From: Ruminococcus sp. | GTDB lineage: Bacteria; Bacillota; Clostridia; Oscillospirales; Acutalibacteraceae | DNA: 58,292 nucleotides | Direction: 5' to 3' | NCBI GenBank assembly: GCA_017473775.1 | Contig: JAFUJH010000071.1 | Location: 1-58,292 of the forward strand | In this document: piece after piece, positions 8,228 through 13,766 of the stretch | How the letters are laid out: the number at the start of each line of letters is the position of its first letter | How positions within the stretch are numbered: position 1 is the first letter of the stretch | Translations under genes and position numbers: made by a program | Notes under the pieces: model-generated | The model's input: the letters and a program-made list of their open reading frames with translations, nothing else | Database searches by the model: none | Told to the model about the DNA's origin: nothing

Positions 8228-8251
8228 ATATTTCCCCTTGCTGTGCACAGA

Positions 8252-8467
8252 TTATTTATTGCCTGAGAGGCGTTTCTTTGCATCCTCGACGGATTCGCCG
8301 TCCTTCGTAAAAAGCACCTCGACACATTTGTCGGTTACCTTACCGAAGCCTGTGACTGCACCTTCTTCGATTTTCTTGTAGCCGCTGACTACGCCGTCCT
8401 CAATCTTCTTGAAGCCGTCAACTACCTTCTCTGCGATTTTCTCGTTAGCGTTTGTGAATTTTGACAT
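8252..8467 (-). CDS. 71-residue protein with three 11-residue amphipathic repeats
   Basis: Residues 15-25, 26-36 and 37-47 (VVDGFKKIEDG, VVSGYKKIEEG, AVTGFGKVTDK) are tandem 11-residue repeats; small, aromatic and paired Lys/Glu positions recur in register. Such 11-mers form curved amphipathic helices that bind lipid surfaces in synuclein and perilipin-like proteins; applying this here is inference. The C-terminal part ends in a charged helix (VEDAKKRL). ATG 8467 has AAAAGGAGAATGTGCA upstream. It is the first gene of the ABC operon, behind the putative regulator boxes. Confidence 0.8.
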   Translation of the reverse strand: MSKFTNANEKIAEKVVDGFKKIEDGVVSGYKKIEEGAVTGFGKVTDKCVEVLFTKDGESVEDAKKRLSGNK

Positions 8468-8533
8468 TGCACATTCTCCTTTTCTTAGTTTACGGGTTTA
8501 TTGTACCCGATGGTTGTTTGTGAGTTTTTTGAG

Positions 8534-8554
8534 AAATGTTTAAGTTTTGTTAAA
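8534..8554 (-). promoter_or_regulatory. putative response-regulator box 2 (upstream of ABC operon)
   Basis: Minus-strand reading is TTTAACA-AAAC-TTAAACA-TTT, the best copy of the direct-repeat box. It lies upstream of a candidate -10 TACAAT (8496-8491) that lacks a good -35, as expected for an activated promoter. Confidence 0.6.
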
Positions 8555-8640
8555 GATAAACTTAATTTACGCTCCGGGGAGTTCCCTTTGCTCACCTTAC
8601 ACAGAGATTATACGATGTCAATGTTTAGATGGTGTTTTTG

Positions 8641-8661
8641 AAATGTTTAAGTTTTATTAAA
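8641..8661 (-). promoter_or_regulatory. putative response-regulator box 3
   Basis: Minus-strand reading is TTTAATA-AAAC-TTAAACA-TTT, 107 bases from box 2 in the same orientation. It lies between the ABC operon and the divergent SecB-like gene and could affect either. Apart from these boxes and the promoters, 8468-8772 holds no gene that I can support. Confidence 0.5.
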
Positions 8662-8706
8662 AATACCATGTAAAACAAAAAAGCGAATTGATAGTTATTG
8701 TGTGGC

Positions 8707-8734
8707 TTGCATTTTAAGAGCATTGTGGTATAAT
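8707..8734 (+). promoter_or_regulatory. promoter of the SecB-like gene
   Basis: TTGCAT (8707-8712) and TATAAT (8729-8734) with a 16-base spacer, about 38 bases before the chosen start. Confidence 0.7.
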
Positions 8735-8772
8735 CTTAATATATAATGCATAAAATAAAGGAGAGTTCAATT

Positions 8773-9177
8773 ATGGCATGCTGTGATCTGAAAGCATATA
8801 CTGTATCTGATGTGGTCTTTGTAAACCGCCTTGACCCTAATGTACAGATTAAAATCGGAAATAAGTTTTCTTACAATGTAAAGTACCCTACAGATTCCTC
8901 ATCAACTGTTTGCAGAGGTGAGCTTGAGGTTGAGGTTGGCGATACCTCTGACGATAGCAAGCTGAAGGTTAAGGTTGTGCTTGTGGGCATCTTTGCATAT
9001 GACCCCAACGCAAAACGCGAGCTGATACATACAGAAAGCTTCAAGGTGATGTTCCCCTATGCAAGGGCTATGGTGACAACCATCACTGCAAACGCAGGCA
9101 TCAAGCCCATTATCCTGCCTAACATCAATATTGATGACCAGGATATTTATCGCATTGAGGGTAACAAGCCCCAGTAA
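8773..9177 (+). CDS. SecB-like preprotein chaperone
   Basis: 134 residues. The central beta-rich part and the C-terminal segment FPYARAMVTTITANAG followed by PIILPNINID closely follow the SecB pattern (FPY-R-x-I-S-x-LT-x-x-G, then P-x-x-L-x-P-INFD). SecB holds unfolded exported proteins and hands them to SecA. ATG 8773 is chosen because AAAGGAGA lies eight bases upstream; an ATG nine codons earlier has no site. Canonical SecB is proteobacterial, and SecB-like proteins occur sporadically elsewhere, some controlling toxins; no toxin gene is adjacent here. Family assignment is by motif reading only. Confidence 0.75.
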   Translation: MACCDLKAYTVSDVVFVNRLDPNVQIKIGNKFSYNVKYPTDSSSTVCRGELEVEVGDTSDDSKLKVKVVLVGIFAYDPNAKRELIHTESFKVMFPYARAMVTTITANAGIKPIILPNINIDDQDIYRIEGNKPQ

Positions 9178-9203
9178 TGTTTGCTAATTTTTGAAATTAT
9201 TAA

Positions 9204-9233
9204 TTGACAAAGCAACGGTAGTTGTGATATAAT
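9204..9233 (+). promoter_or_regulatory. tRNA-Gly promoter inside a perfect inverted repeat
   Basis: TTGACA (9204-9209) and TATAAT (9228-9233) with an 18-base spacer. gcaacggtag at 9212-9221 and ctaccgttgc at 9236-9245 form a 10-bp perfect inverted repeat centred on the -10, like an operator; alternatively it is the SecB-like gene's hairpin, although no T-run follows. Confidence 0.75.
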
Positions 9234-9251
9234 ATCTACCGTTGCAAATAT

Positions 9252-9325
9252 GCGGATGTAGTTTAGTGGTAGAACTTCAGCCTTCCAAGCTGATCGTGTG
9301 GGTTCGATTCCCATCATCCGCTCCA
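9252..9325 (+). tRNA. tRNA-Gly (TCC)
   Basis: Acceptor gcggatg (9252-9258) pairs with catccgc (9315-9321). The anticodon loop is cttccaa with TCC, the T-loop is ttcgatt, the discriminator is T and CCA is encoded (9323-9325). Confidence 0.95.
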
Positions 9326-9588
9326 AAAAGAAAAAGCACCCAACAAGGGTGCTTTTTTCTTTTTGGACTTAGGAATGATGATGGGAATCGAAAGGGCGTG
9401 AAGAAAACAGGCTCACAGCCCCTGTCCCCCTTTGTCGGCATTGCCGACATTTCCCCCACACTGTGGGGGAATCTTCCTGCGGACTGTTTTTAGCCCGTCG
9501 CGATGATGAGACTTTTAAGTCAATACACGCCCCGTCTGACGAGAAGGTAGTTACTTCTTTATGACAGGCACATCATCCGCTCCAAAAA
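9312..9588. repeat. duplicated tRNA-Gly 3' end (att-like) flanking a gene-free insert
   Basis: The 18-base tRNA 3' end catcatccgctccaaaaa at 9312-9329 is repeated exactly at 9571-9588, and a terminator hairpin (9589-9616) follows the second copy as it would a tRNA gene. Inside, tcgattcccatcatc of the T-arm (9304-9318) recurs inverted at 9377-9391. The 241 bases between contain hairpins (tcggcattgccga, cccccacactgtggggg) but no gene. This resembles the footprint of an integration at a tRNA 3' end. Confidence 0.6.
9326..9366 (+). terminator. terminator after tRNA-Gly
   Basis: aagcaccc (9334-9341) pairs with gggtgctt (9347-9354), followed by TTTTCTTTTT. It begins right after the CCA. Confidence 0.85.
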
Positions 9589-9616
9589 CCGACTTGTTGA
9601 AACAAGTCGGTTTTTA
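9589..9616 (+). terminator. terminator after the second tRNA 3'-end copy
   Basis: ccgacttgtt and aacaagtcgg pair with a short loop and a T-run follows. It is probably the original terminator of the tRNA-Gly gene, displaced by the insertion. Confidence 0.75.
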
Positions 9617-9618
9617 TT

Positions 9619-9789
9619 CATTGCGAAAGCAATGGCATATCATCACGCGGCACGCGTGTATATCATCGCCGTAGGCGTATATCATCAGCCGTAGGCTGTA
9701 TAAAACACTTTCGCAATGATGATATACAAAACTCCGTTTTGATGATATGCAATTCTTACAGAATTGATGATATCCACAGCTTCGCTGTG
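9619..9789. repeat. composite hairpin array C, mirror-symmetric (spacer ATATCATC / GATGATAT)
   Basis: atatcatc occurs at 9637, 9660 and 9679; its reverse complement gatgatat occurs at 9718, 9741 and 9766. Left-half hairpins precede their spacers: cattgc/gcaatg, acgcg/cgcgt, cgcc/ggcg and agcc/ggct. Right-half hairpins follow theirs: aaaac/gtttt, aattc/gaatt and cacagc/gctgtg. Loops are 3-5 bases. Also cattgcgaaag (9619-9629) recurs inverted at 9709-9719. The three left spacers can pair with the three right spacers, giving a long interrupted stem with side hairpins. Confidence 0.75.
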
Positions 9790-9942
9790 ATTAATATGTA
9801 AGGAAACGAATATATTTCAAATTTCCTTCACGCCCATCTAACGAGATGATGGTTACATATATATGACAGGCACATCACCGATATATACGCTGACGACCAA
9901 CGGTCGTCCCTACGCATTACATAAAAATTACCGATACAAAGT

Positions 9943-9986
9943 AAAATCGCCGTAGCATCTGTATTGAGAGCTACGGCGATTTTTTA
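9943..9986 (-). terminator. terminator of the flavodoxin operon
   Basis: aaaatcgccgtagc pairs with gctacggcgatttt across a 13-base loop; A and T runs flank both sides. It abuts the flavodoxin stop codon. Confidence 0.88.
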
Positions 9987-10409
9987 TTAAGCTAATGCGG
10001 CACCCAGAGATTTGCAGGCAGATACTGCCTCATCATCGGGAGATTCGTTACAGATTACGGAATCGCAGGCAATAACTGCTCCGTCTGCAATACAGGTCTC
10101 CTCCCAGTTACGCATCCATTCTCCGTCGCCCCAACCATAGGAGCCGAACAAAGCAAGCTTCTTGCCGCTAAGCTTCGGCTCACAGGACTCAAACATTGGT
10201 GCAAACTCTGTGTCCTCCAGTTCCTCTGCGCCCATTGAAGGACATCCAAATGCAATTGCATCGTATGCATCCATCATTGATGAGTCAAACTCTGCTGAGG
10301 TGAGAATCTCTGCTTCTCCGCCTTTTTCACGGACACCCTGTGCGACCGCCTGAGCCATTGCCTCGGTGTTGCCTGTGCCGCTCCAATACACTACTGCTAC
10401 TTTACTCAT
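9987..10409 (-). CDS. flavodoxin
   Basis: 140 residues, the normal length of short-chain flavodoxins. The FMN phosphate loop is WSGTGNTEAMA (about 9-19), and the later FMN loops are GCPSMGAEEL (about 55-64) and FGSYGWGDG (about 88-96). It carries low-potential electrons and replaces ferredoxin when iron is short. The ATG at 10409 is preceded by AAAGGTAGGAATTTCCT. It is downstream of the DUF3793 gene in one operon whose leader carries three DtxR-like operators, consistent with induction by iron limitation. Confidence 0.95.
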   Translation of the reverse strand: MSKVAVVYWSGTGNTEAMAQAVAQGVREKGGEAEILTSAEFDSSMMDAYDAIAFGCPSMGAEELEDTEFAPMFESCEPKLSGKKLALFGSYGWGDGEWMRNWEETCIADGAVIACDSVICNESPDDEAVSACKSLGAALA

Positions 10410-10443
10410 AGGAAATTCCTACCTTTCATATAACTTCTATATT

Positions 10444-10995
10444 TCAACCGGCTACTGTCAGCCGCTCGATTGACCTACCCTTTGCAAACTGTGTGCAATA
10501 TACATCGGTGCACTTTCTGAATCTGGCAAATATTTTTTGTGCTGCCTGCTCGTCGCCGTATACCTTCCAACAACCTACACACTTACAGCCTTCTGCTTTA
10601 TTCTCAATAAAAGCAGATACATCCTCAGGGGGATATCCCAGGAACAAGCCTATCTCGTGGGGAAACTCGTCCTGCTCACACAGACGCTTCATAAGCTCTA
10701 TGATGCATCGGTCTGATGACTCGGGGGTATATCCCCTCTCCCGAAGAAGGCTGTCTGCTATATTATGCTTAAGGTCACGCTTGAGTAATGCAGGACGGTA
10801 TACATATATAAGTGCTCTGCCCTTGCAAAAACGCAGCGGAATCACACGCAGGCCCTTTTTGGTGAGGAGCTTATTCCAGCAACGGACACAATCCCTGAGC
10901 TGTGACTGCGAATCAAAAGAGCAGGTAAACAGGTTGGCTGTCTTCATACCTGCAAGGGTTGGCGAACAATGCTTGACAAGTAATATTTCTGACAT
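10444..10995 (-). CDS. DUF3793 family protein
   Basis: 183 residues, opening with HCSPTLAGMKTANLF and containing the conserved ending of the DUF3793 family (FxxYxxCTDVYCxxFAKGRSIERLTVA-like) and several Cys residues (about 46, 110, 138, 141, 162 and 168) that might bind metal or a cofactor. The biochemical role is unknown; in clostridia the family is often found with flavodoxin and iron genes. ATG 10995 has AAAGGAGGGAGC upstream. A DtxR-like operator overlaps the leader just before this site. Confidence 0.85.
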   Translation of the reverse strand: MSEILLVKHCSPTLAGMKTANLFTCSFDSQSQLRDCVRCWNKLLTKKGLRVIPLRFCKGRALIYVYRPALLKRDLKHNIADSLLRERGYTPESSDRCIIELMKRLCEQDEFPHEIGLFLGYPPEDVSAFIENKAEGCKCVGCWKVYGDEQAAQKIFARFRKCTDVYCTQFAKGRSIERLTVAG

Positions 10996-11010
10996 ATGCT
11001 CCCTCCTTTG

Positions 11011-11026
11011 GTTAGCATTGGCTAAC
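11011..11026. promoter_or_regulatory. DtxR-like operator 1
   Basis: gttagc-attg-gctaac: 6-bp arms with a 4-base centre. The core TTAGC-N4-GCTAA resembles operators of DtxR/IdeR-type iron or manganese repressors. It sits just upstream of the DUF3793 ribosome binding site. Confidence 0.65.
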
Positions 11027-11113
11027 TATTGATTAAAAAATAACGCACTCATACTCAGTGCAAATGTATTATGTCACCTGTATAAATTAATATACACTGT
11101 TAAAGGTTCGGCG

Positions 11114-11129
11114 GTTAGCGTACGCTAAC
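11114..11129. promoter_or_regulatory. DtxR-like operator 2
   Basis: gttagc-gtac-gctaac, a fully symmetric 16-base palindrome in the leader between promoter and gene. Confidence 0.65.
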
Positions 11130-11173
11130 TATATACCAAAAAAACAAAGCTGAATACACAGCTCACCACAGCG

Positions 11174-11189
11174 GTTAGCCTTTGCTAAC
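11174..11189. promoter_or_regulatory. DtxR-like operator 3 at the start site
   Basis: gttagc-cttt-gctaac lies just downstream of the -10 of the operon promoter, so a bound repressor would cover the start site. The rest of 10996-11447 shows only promoters. Confidence 0.7.
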
Positions 11190-11196
11190 TGATATG

Positions 11197-11225
11197 ATTA
11201 TAGTATATTATTCCTGTTTTGTCAA
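11197..11225 (-). promoter_or_regulatory. consensus promoter of the DUF3793-flavodoxin operon
   Basis: On the minus strand TTGACA (11225-11220) and TATAAT (11202-11197) with an ideal 17-base spacer. The leader is about 195 bases long. Confidence 0.85.
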
Positions 11226-11399
11226 CTATTATTTATTATAATTTTTCAGGTAAATTACAGCGTGTTTCCCTATTAACCCATTGTAATTCATTAACACACA
11301 GAAAAAATAATACTGTAATTTCACCTTTGATTTTTTGCATTTCAGGACTTAAATCTGACCTGACAGGTGATTTCTCAAGACAAATGTGCAGTTTTCCCA

Positions 11400-11405
11400 T
11401 ATAAT
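11400..11405 (+). promoter_or_regulatory. -10 element before the Ntn hydrolase gene
   Basis: TATAAT with a weak -35 (AAGACA, 11377-11382) at 17 bases. The gene starts about 43 bases downstream. Confidence 0.55.
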
Positions 11406-11447
11406 ACAGACAGTGACAGACACAAATACATAATGAAGGTGATTTTT

Positions 11448-12503
11448 ATGAAAACACAAAAGAAAATCAAAAGGGTGCTTTTAATTACAGTTGCAATCAT
11501 ACTGACAGCTGTTCTGACAACAGGAATTATAGGATACATTTTATTCTCAGATATGCTGTCAGCGGCAGGCAGTGTGAGAGAGCTTGAGGATGGACTATGG
11601 TATATGGAATATGAGGGTGACTACGGATTTGAGGATTTCCTTGAAAAAGGCGGTGCTTCATCAGAACGAGATATGGCACTTTATCTTATATCCTTTATGT
11701 CAGGCGGATTCTGGGAGGGTGACCCTGAAGAAAGGTCCCTTGATTTCGGATGCAGTGCTCTGACAACAGAAACAGACGAAGGCACAATAATGGGCAGAAA
11801 CTTTGACTGGGAAGGCAATGACAGCTCAGTTATGATTATCCATACAAAGCCTGAAAACGGTTATGAATCCTACTCTACAACATGGTTGGATTTTCTTGGA
11901 TTCGGTGATGGTTTTAAACCTGAAAGCTTTGCTGAAAAATATATGGCTATGGCGGCTGTTTATGTACCGCTGGATGGTATAAACGAAAAAGGTCTCTGCG
12001 TGGCAGACCTGCTTGCAGGCGACAGCGACACCACAAATCAGCAGACAGAAAAAGTTGACCTTACAACTACAAGTGCAATAAGACTACTGCTTGACAAGGC
12101 GTCTGATGTTGACGAGGCTGTGGAGTTACTCAAAAACTACGATATGCACTCATCAATAGGTACATCTCATCATCTTGCCATCAGCGACGCAAGGGGTAAA
12201 TCCGTAGTTGTTGAATATATTGATGATGTTATGGTTGTTACAGAAACAAAGGCTGTGACAAATCACTATTTGTCTGAAGGCGAAAAGTACGGCACAGGCA
12301 ACGAGGAATCACACAACAGATTTGATAAACTGCTGACACTTGAGCCAAATATAAAAAGCTGTGAGGGTATGAAGGATTGTATGAAAGATGCTTCCTATGA
12401 AGGTGAGACACAGTGGAGTATTGTGTACAATCTTGACACAAAAACTTTGGATTTTTATTTTCACAGAGATTATGAAAATTCACACCACTTTACATTAAAT
12501 TAA
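11448..12503 (+). CDS. membrane-anchored linear amide C-N hydrolase (Ntn, choloylglycine-hydrolase-like)
   Basis: 351 residues. One N-terminal membrane helix (about 8-30) is followed by an Ntn-type domain. The segment FGCSALTTETDEG then GRNFDW (about 102-122) matches the start of the acyl-amide hydrolase fold, with Cys as likely nucleophile, and NHYL (about 264-267) is the conserved region near the end. Unlike soluble bile-salt hydrolases, the Cys is far from the N-terminus, so activation must differ or require cleavage. ATG 11448 follows GAAGGTGATTTTT. It hydrolyses acyl amides such as penicillin V, bile salts or N-acyl amino acids in known relatives; the substrate here is not known. It is followed by a small membrane protein and a LytTR/DUF3021 pair. 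Confidence 0.82.
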   Translation: MKTQKKIKRVLLITVAIILTAVLTTGIIGYILFSDMLSAAGSVRELEDGLWYMEYEGDYGFEDFLEKGGASSERDMALYLISFMSGGFWEGDPEERSLDFGCSALTTETDEGTIMGRNFDWEGNDSSVMIIHTKPENGYESYSTTWLDFLGFGDGFKPESFAEKYMAMAAVYVPLDGINEKGLCVADLLAGDSDTTNQQTEKVDLTTTSAIRLLLDKASDVDEAVELLKNYDMHSSIGTSHHLAISDARGKSVVVEYIDDVMVVTETKAVTNHYLSEGEKYGTGNEESHNRFDKLLTLEPNIKSCEGMKDCMKDASYEGETQWSIVYNLDTKTLDFYFHRDYENSHHFTLN

Positions 12504-12521
12504 ATTTTAGAGGAAAACAAA

Positions 12522-12710
12522 ATGGAAAAGTTCAAACAGATGATTACTTTAATTTTCAAAGCGGTATCCCTTGCTATGGGTATAGCAGTTGTGGCGATGA
12601 TTATTATGAATATTATTGCTATTAACAATGCTGTACTGCTGCTTGGAATCGGACTTGCCTGCGCAGGAATCGAGAGACTTATAAAAGCAGAGAAAACTAC
12701 TGAGGAATAA
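12522..12710 (+). CDS. small membrane protein, two helices
   Basis: 62 residues: basic N-terminus, a helix at about 10-32, a second at about 36-52 and a charged tail. ATG 12522 has AGAGGAAAACAAA upstream. It lies 18 bases after the amide hydrolase, so it is probably co-transcribed. Family not recognised. Confidence 0.7.
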   Translation: MEKFKQMITLIFKAVSLAMGIAVVAMIIMNIIAINNAVLLLGIGLACAGIERLIKAEKTTEE

Positions 12711-12787
12711 AATTCTCGTAAATATGTGGCAATCGATATGCTTTTGATATATAATTGTCTCATATAACAGGAAAAGAGGTAGACAAA

Positions 12788-13225
12788 GTGAAAATCACTC
12801 TGGAGCCTATGAACACGGGCGAAACAGAAATTATCATCCGAGGTGACATTGCATCTGAGGAGGTCAGTACACTTCTAAGCTTCATAAATACAAGCAATAA
12901 CAGCGGAAAGCTGATACTTTACAGAGAGGATGAGCAATTCCTTGTGAACGCAAGGGATATCATCTACTTAGAGGCTTGTGACGGCAAGGTTACTGCTGTT
13001 ACAACAGAAGGAGTATACAGCACAAAACAGAAGCTCTACGAGCTGAAGGAATCCCTCTCTGCTCAGCCCTTCGCACAAATCAACAAGGGAATGCTTGTGA
13101 ACATAGACTTTGTAAAATCCGTATCTGCCGAGTTCAGCGGTAACTATACACTGAGGCTTAAACAAAGCAAAGAAACACTTACAATATCAAGAAAATACTT
13201 CAAAGAATTCAAAAGCAAAATTTAA
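12788..13225 (+). CDS. LytTR-domain DNA-binding regulator
   Basis: 145 residues from GTG 12788, chosen because AAGAGGTAG lies nine bases upstream and the product then begins at the normal family position (VKITLEPM). The C-terminal half (about 50-145) is a LytTR domain with DIIYLEACDGKV, INKGMLVNIDFVKSV and LTISRKYFKEFK. There is no receiver domain, as usual for LytTR proteins paired with a DUF3021 membrane protein. The product probably autoregulates its operon. Confidence 0.9.
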   Translation: MKITLEPMNTGETEIIIRGDIASEEVSTLLSFINTSNNSGKLILYREDEQFLVNARDIIYLEACDGKVTAVTTEGVYSTKQKLYELKESLSAQPFAQINKGMLVNIDFVKSVSAEFSGNYTLRLKQSKETLTISRKYFKEFKSKI

Positions 13226-13237
13226 GGAGATGTTATT

Positions 13238-13633
13238 ATGAAATTCAAAGACATTATTTTAGCAACTATCGGCGGTATCGGTATCGGTATGCCTATCACA
13301 ATTATATGTATGGTTTTAATCGGCGGTTGGAATGGGGTTATAAAGGAGTTCCTTGTGTGGCTTGCGGCATCTGCACTTTTCGGTGTGCTGAGTATTCTTT
13401 TTAAAAGTTCCAGACTCCCTCTCCCCCTTATCACAGTTATTCACTGTGTGGGCTGTCTGATAATTACCTGTGGTGCCTGTGCAATAATCGGCTACAGCGA
13501 CAGCTTCTTCTCTATTCTTCCGGCTGTACTGCCTGTGTTTATTGTGGTGTATGCAGTGATTTACATTGTAACTCTGCTCAGTGCAAAAGCTGAGGCTAAG
13601 AGAATCAACGCAGAGCTTAACAGTAAGAACTAA
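13238..13633 (+). CDS. DUF3021 family membrane protein
   Basis: 131 residues with four membrane helices (about 8-30, 36-54, 64-86 and 94-116) and a charged tail. It starts 12 bases after the LytTR gene with AAGGAGATGTT upstream. DUF3021 proteins are the standard membrane partners of LytTR regulators and are thought to restrain them. Confidence 0.87.
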   Translation: MKFKDIILATIGGIGIGMPITIICMVLIGGWNGVIKEFLVWLAASALFGVLSILFKSSRLPLPLITVIHCVGCLIITCGACAIIGYSDSFFSILPAVLPVFIVVYAVIYIVTLLSAKAEAKRINAELNSKN

Positions 13634-13655
13634 ATTCTGATACAAACCAATCCGT

Positions 13656-13692
13656 GACAGCAGATGTTTTCTCACACATCTGCTGTTTTTTA
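13656..13692 (+). terminator. terminator of the LytTR operon
   Basis: acagcagatg (13657-13666) pairs with catctgctgt (13677-13686), followed by a T-run. Confidence 0.88.
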
Positions 13693-13704
13693 TTATTTCA
13701 CAAG

Positions 13705-13733
13705 TTGTAAAAAGCTTTTGAATATGGTATACT
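13705..13733 (+). promoter_or_regulatory. promoter of the ABC-F gene
   Basis: TTGTAA (13705-13710) and TATACT (13728-13733) with a 17-base spacer, 34 bases before the start codon. Confidence 0.65.
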
Positions 13734-13766
13734 TGCGGAAGATGTTTATATTTTTGAGGAGTTATT

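Larger units (their letters stand above)
9526..9880. repeat. imperfect direct repeat of about 50 bp flanking array C
   Basis: 9526-9576 and 9829-9880 share cacgccc, tctgacgag/tctaacgag, gttac and the exact block tatgacaggcacatca. An inverted fragment gggcgtgaag (9394-9403) matches cttcacgccc at 9827-9836. The two copies bracket the mirror-symmetric hairpin array, so the stretch may be a decayed small mobile unit. No coding sequence is seen. Confidence 0.5.

Noticed and set aside
9277-9459. 60-residue frame ending in DGNRTHTISLEG
   Set aside because: It is the antisense of tRNA-Gly, a well-known spurious protein type.
11135-11165. Attenuator in the DUF3793 leader (AGCTG/CAGCT stem followed by T-run on the minus strand)
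   Set aside because: The stem is only five base pairs, too weak to claim as a terminator.
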